Positions 1 through 7,633 of a DNA stretch of 64,000 nucleotides are shown piece after piece. The number at the start of each line of letters is the position of its first letter. Position 1 is the stretch's first letter. A program made the position numbers and the translations under genes. Below the pieces are notes generated by a model. That model was not told the origin of the DNA. It did not search any database and saw only the letters and a program-made list of their open reading frames with translations. The stretch comes from JBHGXV01 sp041920505 (GTDB lineage Bacteria > Bacillota > Bacilli > Brevibacillales > Brevibacillaceae), in assembly GCA_041920505.1 (NCBI GenBank), contig JBHGXV010000045.1, positions 33,475-97,474 on the forward strand, given 5' to 3'.

Positions 1-241
1 CCCGCCAGAACACCTCGCGCATCGCCTCCGGTTTCATCATCCATGTGTCCAAGTTGCGCGAGACGCGGCCGGTGACGGCGGTGTGATACGACGGGTCGAT
101 GTAATCGGGTCCCACTTTGAACCCTTGCACGGTGCAACCGCGCCGCCTGAGGGCAGCCATCAGCCCGACGGCCAGCGTCGTCTTGCCCGCCCCGCTGCTG
201 GTTCCGGCGAGGACAAGGCGCGGACGGTTGGCATTCGTCAT
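1..241 (-). CDS. cbiA: Cobyrinate a,c-diamide synthase, N-terminal part (cut by window edge)
   Basis: Seen: reading from an ATG at 241, about 80 codons stay open to the window edge. The N terminus has a P-loop (GTSSGAGKTTLA, residues about 13-24) followed by GFKVGPDYIDPSYH, which is typical of CbiA/CobB. The start ATG overlaps the cbiG stop codon as ATGA, so the two are probably translationally coupled. Known: CbiA uses ATP and glutamine to amidate the a and c side chains of cob(II)yrinate in the cytoplasm, and it follows cbiG in the B. megaterium cobalamin operon. The C-terminal glutamine amidotransferase half lies outside the window, so its integrity cannot be judged. Confidence 0.9.
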   Translation of the reverse strand, partial: MTNANRPRLVLAGTSSGAGKTTLAVGLMAALRRRGCTVQGFKVGPDYIDPSYHTAVTGRVSRNLDTWMMKPEAMREVFWR

Positions 242-1362
242 CGGCTTCCCTCCTCCTTTGTCTCGCGAAGCGCGATTGAGATGGTCACATTGCCGCTCTT
301 TTTCTTGGCGAGCAACAGTCGGCCGCCCCCGGCGGAACGAAGGGCCGCCGGTTCGCTTACCCCGTACGCCCCGGTGTAGCGAAACACCGTCTCCGAGCGC
401 TCGCTCATCGGCATCTCGTTCAACTCGGCAGCCGTGTACGCATCCAGCGGCCAGCGGTACTTCTCGCAGACGGCTATGAGGCCTGTCTCATCCCGCTTGA
501 GATCGATCGTCGCCAGGTTGCGCACGCTTTTGACGGACAGCCGTTGTTCGGCCAGTGTCTTACGTATCACCTGCTCGATTTCCTCGGCCGAGGTGCCCCG
601 GTTGCAGCCGATGCCGACGACCAGTGACTTGGGCCGGTAGACGACGCCATTGGCGAGGAAACGAGCTTCCTCCTCAGGCGAAAACAGGCGGTGGGAGATC
701 ACCAGCGCGGCATCGAACGCCTCGTCCCACGCCTCGGCGAGCGAGGAATACGTGCGAATCCACGGCGGCAAAGGCTTGTCGGGATACGGCCACCAGCCGC
801 GCTCACCCGACTCCTGGATCACCGCGATGCGCTCTTCGTTGATCACGCTGGCGCTCACCGGCGTGACGTTCTCAAAATTGTCCAGCTCCCAGCCGAACGA
901 ACGGCCCAACAGATCGACGGCAATCGTCTGCTGCACGTCGGAGGCAGTGGTGATCACGGGCCGGGCCGACAGGAGGCGGGCCACTTCGCGGGTCAGTTCA
1001 TTGGCGCCGCCCAGATGTCCGGACAACACGCTGATCACGTGTTCGCCGCGCTCGTCCACCACCACCACGCCGGGGTCGGTCTTTTTGTCTTGCAAGAGCG
1101 GCGCCAGCAGACGGACGACCGCGCCGAGCGAAATAAACAAGATCAGCCCGTCGTAGGCAAAAAACAGCCGGGACAGGAGCGGACGCGGGGAACCGGCAAA
1201 CAATTCGATGCCAAGTTCCTGTTCGTCGCCCCGAGCGAATTTGTCCATGTAGAACAGGTCGGCTCCGGGCAGGAGGGTGTGCAGCTTGCGGGCGGCCTTT
1301 ACCCCGTGCTTGGTGATGGCGACGATCGCATACGGACGCCGGGAGCGGATCGTTTCCTCCAT
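238..1362 (-). CDS. cbiG: Cobalt-precorrin-5A hydrolase CbiG
   Basis: A 374-residue protein with the CbiG layout: a central block with SLGAVVRLLAPLL (residues about 78-90) and SGHLGGANELT (114-124), and a C-terminal CbiG domain beginning at VVGIGCNRGTS (248-258). Known: CbiG opens the delta-lactone of cobalt-precorrin-5A and releases acetaldehyde during ring contraction. Its presence, with CbiD and CbiX, marks the oxygen-independent pathway. The gene lies directly behind cbiF, sharing the base at 1362, and its stop overlaps the cbiA start, so it is internal to a tightly packed operon. Assignment is secure from sequence and context. Confidence 0.95.
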   Translation of the reverse strand: MEETIRSRRPYAIVAITKHGVKAARKLHTLLPGADLFYMDKFARGDEQELGIELFAGSPRPLLSRLFFAYDGLILFISLGAVVRLLAPLLQDKKTDPGVVVVDERGEHVISVLSGHLGGANELTREVARLLSARPVITTASDVQQTIAVDLLGRSFGWELDNFENVTPVSASVINEERIAVIQESGERGWWPYPDKPLPPWIRTYSSLAEAWDEAFDAALVISHRLFSPEEEARFLANGVVYRPKSLVVGIGCNRGTSAEEIEQVIRKTLAEQRLSVKSVRNLATIDLKRDETGLIAVCEKYRWPLDAYTAAELNEMPMSERSETVFRYTGAYGVSEPAALRSAGGGRLLLAKKKSGNVTISIALRETKEEGSR

Positions 1363-2150
1363 CAGCCTTTCCCCCCTTTGCGGTAGCCGTGCGTGATGGT
1401 GGGGTCGTAAAGTTTGGAGCGGTGCGTGCTGTGATCCACCAGCGTCGGATCAAGCGCCCACCCGGCGAGAATCATCGCGTGGCTGCGGATGCCGTTGACG
1501 GCCATCTCCGCGTCCAGGTGCTCCAGTGTCGTGCGCACGATCTTTTCGTCCGGCCAGCTTGCCCGCTGCACCACCGCCACCGGCGTTTCCTTTTCCCACC
1601 CGGCGGCGTATAGTTCGTGGACCACCTTTTTGGTCAGGGTAGCGCTCAAATACAGCGCGATGGTGCAGCGATGGCGCGCCAGATCGCGCAGTTGTTCGCT
1701 CTCGGGCACCGGCGTGCGCCCTTCGGCTCTGGTCAAAATCAGCGTCTGGGTCAGCTCCGGCACGGTCAATTCCGCTTGCAGCGCGGCGGCCGCGGCGAAT
1801 ACGGAACTGACGCCGGGAACAATCGTAAACGGGACGTTGTGCCGCTTTAACAACACCATCTGCTCCAGGATCGCCCCGTAGACAGACGGGTCGCCGGTGT
1901 GCACGCGTGCCACGCTTTTGCCCTGCTGGACGCGCTCGGTCATCAACTCGACAATCTCTTCCAGCGGCAATTCCGAACTTTTGATCACCTCGGCGTCGGG
2001 ACGGGAGCGGGCGATCAACTCGTCGCTCACCAGCGAGTCGGTGTAGAGCACCACGTCAGCCGCCGCGAGAATGCGCTGGCCCTTGACCGTGATCAGTTCG
2101 GGATCGCCGGGTCCGGCGCCGATGATGTAAACCATGGGTGCAAGACTCAC
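1362..2150 (-). CDS. cbiF: Cobalt-precorrin-4 C11-methyltransferase CbiF
   Basis: A tetrapyrrole methylase of about 260 residues with the SAM-binding loop GAGPGDPELIT near the N terminus and VHTGDPSVYGA further on, both typical of CbiF/CobM. It methylates C11 of the corrin precursor. Start choice: a GTG at 2150 overlaps the cbiL stop as GTGA and has GGTGGTGAG six bases upstream; the ATG at 2135 (protein beginning MVYIIGAG) has no ribosome site and is the alternative. The frame remains open much further upstream, but that extension lies over cbiL and does not look like protein. The end is tightly joined to cbiG. Confidence 0.93.
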   Translation of the reverse strand: MSLAPMVYIIGAGPGDPELITVKGQRILAAADVVLYTDSLVSDELIARSRPDAEVIKSSELPLEEIVELMTERVQQGKSVARVHTGDPSVYGAILEQMVLLKRHNVPFTIVPGVSSVFAAAAALQAELTVPELTQTLILTRAEGRTPVPESEQLRDLARHRCTIALYLSATLTKKVVHELYAAGWEKETPVAVVQRASWPDEKIVRTTLEHLDAEMAVNGIRSHAMILAGWALDPTLVDHSTHRSKLYDPTITHGYRKGGKG

Positions 2151-2884
2151 GCTTTTCTCACCACCATCAGCGTCAGATATTCCAGTTCCTGTCCTTTGAG
2201 CGAACGCACGTCGCGCCAGACGGTTTCTTCCCGCGACGTCGCCTTGGTCACCACGGAAGCGGCATGAGAAAGCCCCAGTTCGTCCAACAGATCGATCATC
2301 ATGTCGATTACCTTGGCCACTTTCAAAAAGACGACGGTGTCGTGGCGAACAAGCGCTTCGCGCATCGCGTCCCGGTCTTCGTTGGCCGGGACGATCGCCA
2401 CCACTTCGTCGCCGTCGGCCAGCGGCAGGCCAAGCGTGGCAGCCGCCGCAAGGATGGACGAGACGCCCGGAATCGTGACGATCGGCACTTCCGGGTGCTG
2501 GGTCTGCATCTCGCGGGCCATATGGATAAAGGTGCTGTACAGGTTGGGGTCGCCTTCGGTGACGAACGCCACATCTTTGCCCTGACGCAACTGTTGCCAG
2601 ACCGTCTCCACCGTCTGGCGCCATTGTCTGCTCAGCACGGACGGGTCTTTGGTCATCGGAAAGACCAGGCCGAGCAGTTGTTTGTTGAATCCCCTGGTGT
2701 ACTGTTCGACGATGCCCAGCGCGTAGCTGTGCCCGCCCATCCGTTTTTTCGGGTAGGCGATCACGTCGGCTTCCTTCATCACGCGAAACGCCTTGACCGT
2801 GATCAGTTCCGGATCGCCCGGGCCGATGCCGAGGCCGTACAGCGTGCCGACCGCCGGGCTGGTAGTCTCTGTGGACGATGTCAT
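2147..2884 (-). CDS. cbiL: Cobalt-precorrin-2 C20-methyltransferase CbiL
   Basis: A 245-residue tetrapyrrole methylase with GLGIGPGDPELITVKA near residue 18 and FVTEGDPNLYSTF in the middle, characteristic of CbiL/CobI. It transfers a methyl group from SAM to C20, the first methylation after cobalt insertion. The ATG at 2884 overlaps the cbiET stop as ATGA, which fixes the start; the long open extension further upstream is just the shadow of cbiET. Downstream it is joined to cbiF by a GTGA overlap. Length is normal for the family. Confidence 0.94.
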   Translation of the reverse strand: MTSSTETTSPAVGTLYGLGIGPGDPELITVKAFRVMKEADVIAYPKKRMGGHSYALGIVEQYTRGFNKQLLGLVFPMTKDPSVLSRQWRQTVETVWQQLRQGKDVAFVTEGDPNLYSTFIHMAREMQTQHPEVPIVTIPGVSSILAAAATLGLPLADGDEVVAIVPANEDRDAMREALVRHDTVVFLKVAKVIDMMIDLLDELGLSHAASVVTKATSREETVWRDVRSLKGQELEYLTLMVVRKA

Positions 2885-4140
2885 GGGATGAGTTCCTCCT
2901 CTTGTGACAGGTGGGGTTGTTTTTTCGCAGTCACGATGTAGACCGGATTGAGCGCCTCCAGCCGCGTCAGGTTTAAAATCGGCTTGCTGCGCGACACCTG
3001 CACGAGCGTCACCGATACCGCAAGACCATTGGCGCGGCACGCCTGCATCGCGTCGTGCAAGGTTTCGATCGTGGCGGCGTTGAGCACGATTCGTCCGCCG
3101 TCGCGAAGCCTGCGGGCGCACAGGGCGATCAATTCGGCAAGTTCGCCGCCGCTTCCGCCAATGAACACCGCGTCCGGATCGGGAAACGCGTCCAGTCCTT
3201 CCGGTGCCCTGGCGTGGACAATGGTAATGTCGGCGCGGAAGTGGCGCGCGTTGGCGATGGCGTTTTCCACGTCGGGCGCGTTCTTTTCCACCGCGTACAC
3301 CTGGCCCAGCCGGGCGATCCGCGCCGCTTCGATCGCGACGGAACCGGTGGCGGTGCCAATGTCCCAGACAATGCTGTCGGCGCGCAGGTTCATCTCCGCG
3401 AGGCTTACGACGCGCACCTCGCGTTTGGTGATCAGCCCTTTGTCCGGTTTGCGCTGCAAAAAGGCGTCGTCTGGTATGCCGAGCGGCCAGTGAGGCGGCT
3501 TCACGCCCGGTTTGCGCCTGAGGATGAGCACACTGAGCGGGTCGCACTCCGCCTCGGCCAACTCCGATAAGCTAAACCAGCGGCACCGTTCCTCCGCGCT
3601 GCCCAGCCGCTCGGCGACGAACGCCTCGTACTCGTCGACGCCGTAGGACAGCAAGTAACGCGCGACCGCCGCCGGGGTATGGACGTTGTCGGTCAACAGC
3701 GCCACCTTTGCCTTGCCGTCGATGCGCTGCACCAGTCCTTGCATCGGCCGGCCGTGCACGCTGTCCACATAGGCGTCGTGCGCGTTTTCCTTCATCCGCG
3801 CGAACGCAAGCTGCACACTGCTGAAATGCGGGATGATGGACACCAGCGACTTGTCCAGTTTGCGCGTCAAGAGGCTGCCGATGCCGTAAAACAACGGGTC
3901 CCCGGAGGCGAGCACCACGACGCGCCGCTTGTCTTGGATCGCCTGCTCGATCTGTTCGATGACCGATTTCAAGCCCGATGTGATGATTACTTTTTCCGCT
4001 CGACTATCAGGAAAAAACGCCAGGTGGCGCTCGCCGCCGACCAGCACGTCCGCTTCCCGAATCGTCAAAAGGGCCTGGGGAAACAAGCCGTCCGCTCCGT
4101 CATCCCCGATCCCGATGATTGTCACTGGCGTTGCCATCAT
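2881..4140 (-). CDS. cbiET: Fused precorrin-6B/7 C5,15-methyltransferase CbiET
   Basis: A 419-residue fusion of two enzymes. Residues about 1-210 are a CbiE-type tetrapyrrole methylase (GIGDDGADGL near the start, VVVLASGDPLFYG at 74-86). Residues about 225-410 are a CbiT-type Rossmann methyltransferase with SAM motif I DIGTATGSVAIE at 260-271 and IGGSGGELAEL later. Known: the pair methylates C5 and C15 and removes the C12 acetate carboxyl group. CbiE and CbiT are separate in some bacteria and fused (CobL-like) in others. The start overlaps the end of cbiD by about 41 bases; a second ATG directly follows the first. Confidence 0.95.
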   Translation of the reverse strand: MMATPVTIIGIGDDGADGLFPQALLTIREADVLVGGERHLAFFPDSRAEKVIITSGLKSVIEQIEQAIQDKRRVVVLASGDPLFYGIGSLLTRKLDKSLVSIIPHFSSVQLAFARMKENAHDAYVDSVHGRPMQGLVQRIDGKAKVALLTDNVHTPAAVARYLLSYGVDEYEAFVAERLGSAEERCRWFSLSELAEAECDPLSVLILRRKPGVKPPHWPLGIPDDAFLQRKPDKGLITKREVRVVSLAEMNLRADSIVWDIGTATGSVAIEAARIARLGQVYAVEKNAPDVENAIANARHFRADITIVHARAPEGLDAFPDPDAVFIGGSGGELAELIALCARRLRDGGRIVLNAATIETLHDAMQACRANGLAVSVTLVQVSRSKPILNLTRLEALNPVYIVTAKKQPHLSQEEELIP

Positions 4141-5242
4141 ACGTTGCCCTCCCTAACATCTCCCCCTGCAAGGTGGTGAGAATCGTCTCAATTGCCAGTC
4201 CGCCACCGATGTGGTCAAAGACAGCCTTGCTGCAACCGGCGGCCAACAAGTCAAAAAACCGGGTGTGGCCCGCCTCCAGCATCAACTCACCCACCTGCGC
4301 GGCGGTGTTGGCTTCGCGGACACGCGCCTGCAAGTCGGCGTCGGCTCCGGCATCGGCCGCCAGTGCCGCCAAAAAGGGAAAATCGACCGGCGCGCTTTTG
4401 GAGTGAACCATCATCACGCCCTGCGCCACCTTGGACAGCTTGCCCATCATGCCGACGATGGCGACGCGGCGAAATCCCAGGTTCTTTGCGTGTCGGCAGG
4501 CGAACCCGACGAACTCGCCCATCTGGATGAACGCTTCCTCCGGCCAGTCGGCGAACACTTCCTGCGCCTTCTTTTCGCTGCGGCCGCCGGTCGTCATCGC
4601 CACCGCGTCCAATCCCGCCTCTTTGGCCACCTTCAGCGCCAGCACGATCGACGCCTTCCACGCCGCAAGCGAGTACGGAAGCACGGTGCCGCGCGTGCCC
4701 AGAATGGAGATGCCGCCGATGATGCCAAGCCGGGGGTTCAGTGTCTTTTTGGCGATCTCTTCGCCGTCGGGCACAGAGATGATCACCTCGACGCCGCGTC
4801 CTGTCTGTGCGTAGGCGTCAAGCACTTCGGCGACCACGTTTGAAAGCATGCTGCGAGGCACCGGGTTGATCGCCGCTTCGCCGACGGGCACGGGCAGGCC
4901 CGGCTTGGTCACCCGGCCGACTCCCTTGCCGCCGTCCAGCCGAAGTCCCGGCTCTGTCCGCCAGCGGACGCGGGAGAGGATCAACGCGCCGTGGGTCGCG
5001 TCCGGGTCGTCGCCGCCGTCCTTGATCACGCCCGATTCCACCCAATCCTCGCCCCGATTTTGCTGGACAATGGAAAAGGTGACGCGCTCGCCGTTGGGAA
5101 TGACGATCTCAACCGATGTGACCGGCTCGCCGGTGATCAAAGACAAGAGCGACGCCTTGGTCGCGGCGGTCGCGCACGAACCGGTCGTATAGCCGTGCCG
5201 AAGCGGTTTTTCCCCCGTCTCCGCCAGCTTTTGCTCGCCCAT
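4100..5242 (-). CDS. cbiD: Cobalt-precorrin-5B C1-methyltransferase CbiD
   Basis: A 380-residue protein with the CbiD signature RHGYTTGSCATAATKAS near residues 15-31 and the glycine-rich GIIGGISILGTRGTV segment in the centre. CbiD methylates C1 in the anaerobic pathway. Length is normal for the family. Its 3' end runs about 41 bases into cbiET in another frame, an unusually long overlap for this operon that suggests coupled translation. It begins a few bases after the cbiC stop. Confidence 0.94.
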   Translation of the reverse strand: MGEQKLAETGEKPLRHGYTTGSCATAATKASLLSLITGEPVTSVEIVIPNGERVTFSIVQQNRGEDWVESGVIKDGGDDPDATHGALILSRVRWRTEPGLRLDGGKGVGRVTKPGLPVPVGEAAINPVPRSMLSNVVAEVLDAYAQTGRGVEVIISVPDGEEIAKKTLNPRLGIIGGISILGTRGTVLPYSLAAWKASIVLALKVAKEAGLDAVAMTTGGRSEKKAQEVFADWPEEAFIQMGEFVGFACRHAKNLGFRRVAIVGMMGKLSKVAQGVMMVHSKSAPVDFPFLAALAADAGADADLQARVREANTAAQVGELMLEAGHTRFFDLLAAGCSKAVFDHIGGGLAIETILTTLQGEMLGRATYDGNASDNHRDRG

Positions 5243-5245
5243 CCG

Positions 5246-5905
5246 TTACTGGTCCCGCCTTTGGGCCAAAATGGACAAGGCGTTGACGGCGGCCACGGCC
5301 ACCGGACTTCCGCCTTTGCGGTCCAGATTGGTGATGTACGGAATGTCCAGCTTGGCCAACTCTTCCTTCGACTCCGCCGCCGAGACGAAGCCGACCGGCA
5401 CGCCGATCACCAAATCGGGCTTCGCCGCGCCTTCCTTGATCAGCCGGATCAGCTCCAGAAGCGCGGTCGGGGCGTTGCCGATCGCGTAGATGCCGCCCTC
5501 ATTCTCGCGGACCGCTTTGCGCATGGCGATGATCGCGCGGGTGGTGTTTTCCCGTTTGGCCTGTTCGATCACATCCGGATCGGAGATGTAGACGCGCACG
5601 TCGCCGCCGTACAACTGAATCCGCGGCTTGCTGATCCCGGCCTGCACCATCTGCACGTCAGCGATGATCGTCTTGCCCGCGCGAATCGCCGCGATCCCGG
5701 ATTCGACCGCGTCCGGATGAAACCTGATGCTCCGTCCCAGTTCAAAGTCGGCAGTGGCGTGGATGATCCGTTGCACGATCGGAAACTGCTGCGGCGTAAA
5801 CGGGTGCGGTCCCAACTCCTCAGTGATGATCTCGAAACTTTTGTCTTCAATCTCTTGCGGCTGAACCGTCAACGGCTGAAATTCAGTGTGAAACGCAGAC
5901 ATCAC
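5246..5905 (-). CDS. cbiC: Cobalt-precorrin-8 methylmutase CbiC
   Basis: A 219-residue protein of the precorrin-8X methylmutase family. The conserved catalytic histidine lies in RIIHATADFELG near residue 50, and the C-terminal region carries GNAPTALLELI and GVPVGFVSAAESK blocks typical of CbiC/CobH. It moves the methyl group from C11 to C12 to give cobyrinate. The start overlaps the stop of the upstream cbiJ by four bases, and cbiD follows within a few bases, so it belongs to the same transcript. Confidence 0.95.
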   Translation of the reverse strand: MMSAFHTEFQPLTVQPQEIEDKSFEIITEELGPHPFTPQQFPIVQRIIHATADFELGRSIRFHPDAVESGIAAIRAGKTIIADVQMVQAGISKPRIQLYGGDVRVYISDPDVIEQAKRENTTRAIIAMRKAVRENEGGIYAIGNAPTALLELIRLIKEGAAKPDLVIGVPVGFVSAAESKEELAKLDIPYITNLDRKGGSPVAVAAVNALSILAQRRDQ

Positions 5906-6699
5906 ATACCCCTCCTTGTAGGAATGTTTCGACGGATTTCGAGCGTGTCCAGGGCAACGAGGACGTCGCTGGGCTCAGCATACGCGTTCCCGTACGCCAG
6001 CTTCGGCCTGTCGATGACGATCACCTCGATGCCCATCGCCAAGGCCGCTTCCAGTTTCTCGTCCACCGCGCCCGCCTCGCCGCTCTCCTTGGTGATCATC
6101 AGCGTGACGCCGTAGTGCCGGTAGATGGCCGCGTTCAACTCGGCGGAAAACGGTCCCTGCATGGCGACGATGTTTTTTTGCTCAATGCCCAGTTCGCGGC
6201 ACTTTTCCATGTTGTCGGCGCGCGGCAGCATCCGCGCCACCAGGGTGATCGCCGGATCGCCGACAAGCTCTTTGGCAAAAAGATGCAGAGTCTTGCTGCC
6301 GGTCGTGAGCATCACCACCCCTTTGCGCCGCTTCGCTTCCAGAGCGGCGGCCTCGTAGTCAGGCACGACGGTGATCAACGGGTGGTCGGCGTATGTGCCC
6401 GTCTTGCGTTCAAAGCGCAGGTACGGCACATCCAGAGCCTTGGCGCAGGCCATCGCATTCTTCGACGCCTCTTCGGCGAACGGATGGGTGGCGTCTACGA
6501 TCACCGTTGCCCCAAGCGAGCGGGCAAACGCAATCATGTCTGGAAGCGGCAAACGGCCCACTTGCACGGCAATCCCCTCGTCCTGCAACCGTTTTGCCGC
6601 CGACTCAGTGACGACGGTTGCCATCAGCGGATAGCCCGCCTGCTGGATCTGGAGCGCCAGTTCGCGCGCGTCGCTCGTTCCGGCGAGAAACAGGATCAT
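5902..6699 (-). CDS. cbiJ: Cobalt-precorrin-6A reductase CbiJ
   Basis: A 265-residue CbiJ/CobK family protein with LAGTSDARELALQI at the N terminus, VDATHPFAEEASKNA in the centre and TKESGEAGAVDEKLEAA near the C terminus, all hallmarks of the family. It reduces the C18-C19 double bond of cobalt-precorrin-6A with NAD(P)H. Both ends overlap neighbours by four bases (cbiX upstream, cbiC downstream). Confidence 0.94.
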   Translation of the reverse strand: MILFLAGTSDARELALQIQQAGYPLMATVVTESAAKRLQDEGIAVQVGRLPLPDMIAFARSLGATVIVDATHPFAEEASKNAMACAKALDVPYLRFERKTGTYADHPLITVVPDYEAAALEAKRRKGVVMLTTGSKTLHLFAKELVGDPAITLVARMLPRADNMEKCRELGIEQKNIVAMQGPFSAELNAAIYRHYGVTLMITKESGEAGAVDEKLEAALAMGIEVIVIDRPKLAYGNAYAEPSDVLVALDTLEIRRNIPTRRGM

Positions 6700-7622
6700 G
6701 CCGACACCTCCCTGTCCGGATGGCCGCAGGAGTGGGTATGGCTGCGGACATGTTCGTGCGCGTGACTGTGCCCGTGGGCATGATGATGATCATGGTGGTG
6801 ATGGTGGTCGGACATAGCCTTGAGCCGGTACTGGCACAGGTCGCAGTTGACCGCCGCCCGGTTCTCCCACGCTTCCCGCACGCGGTCAACGACGATCTCG
6901 GCGAGCAACGGATGAAATCCCAGGTAGTCGGCCACGGTGACGGAGACGTCCGGATGGCGCTTGCGGAATGCGGCGATTTCGTCCTGCATCCGCTGGATCA
7001 GCACCCCGGTAAACAGCAGGTACGGCAACACGTATATGTGCTTGATCCCGCCGCGCACGCACCGCTTTAACCCTTCGGCCAGATCGGGCCGCGTGACGCC
7101 CATAAACGCTGTCTCCACCTCGGCTGCCCCGGTCTGTTCCCAGATCAGCCGGGCCAGTTTGTACAAATCGCTGTTGGCGTCCGGATCGCTGCTTCCGCGT
7201 CCCACCAACAGGACGGCAGATTGTTCCGGCTGGATTGCGCCGCTTGCCGACGACGCCTCGGCCAGCCGCTCCGCAAGCAAGCTGATCACTCGCGGGTCGA
7301 GGCCAATCGGGCGGCCGTAGGTGAATGTCACGCCCGGATACCGCGCCCTGGCTTCGTCCAGTTCGTGCGGAATGTGCAGTTTGGCGTGCCCGGCGGAAAA
7401 CAGCATCAAGGGCACGACGGCGATCGACGTCGCGCCGCGCTTGACGCAGCGCTCGATGCCCTCGGCAATCGTCGGGCCGGTCAGTTCGAGAAAGCAGGTC
7501 TCAAACAGGGTGAGCGACGTTTGCTTTCGCACCTGTGCTTCCACGTCACGGGTAAACGTGAACAACTGTTCGTTTCCTTCCGGTTCGCGGCTGCCGTGTC
7601 CAATAAACAGAATGGCTTGCAT
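6696..7622 (-). CDS. cbiX: Sirohydrochlorin cobaltochelatase CbiX, long form with His-rich tail
   Basis: A 308-residue protein made of two chelatase-like halves. The first starts with ILFIGHGSREPEG and has metal-site histidines in SAGHAKLH (about residues 76-83). The second starts with LLVGRGSSDPDA, where arginine replaces the first-half histidine. NCDLCQ (cysteines at 260 and 263) matches the CxxC iron-sulphur motif known in long CbiX proteins, and residues about 272-300 are a histidine-rich tail probably storing or delivering cobalt. Start: the ATG at 7622 has AGGAGAG five bases upstream; the GTG at 7637 that overlaps the cbiH stop is less likely. It commits sirohydrochlorin to the cobalt-early pathway. 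Confidence 0.95.
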   Translation of the reverse strand: MQAILFIGHGSREPEGNEQLFTFTRDVEAQVRKQTSLTLFETCFLELTGPTIAEGIERCVKRGATSIAVVPLMLFSAGHAKLHIPHELDEARARYPGVTFTYGRPIGLDPRVISLLAERLAEASSASGAIQPEQSAVLLVGRGSSDPDANSDLYKLARLIWEQTGAAEVETAFMGVTRPDLAEGLKRCVRGGIKHIYVLPYLLFTGVLIQRMQDEIAAFRKRHPDVSVTVADYLGFHPLLAEIVVDRVREAWENRAAVNCDLCQYRLKAMSDHHHHHDHHHAHGHSHAHEHVRSHTHSCGHPDREVSA

Positions 7623-7633
7623 CGTATCTCTCC

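Noticed and set aside
2151..2624. Upstream extension of the cbiF frame
   Set aside because: The extension lies over cbiL and gives a low-complexity, non-family sequence; the family start is at 2135-2150.
4991..6115. Plus-strand open frame opposite cbiD, cbiC and cbiJ
   Set aside because: It spans three overlapping cobalamin genes that are certain on the minus strand; high GC content creates long antisense frames throughout this window.
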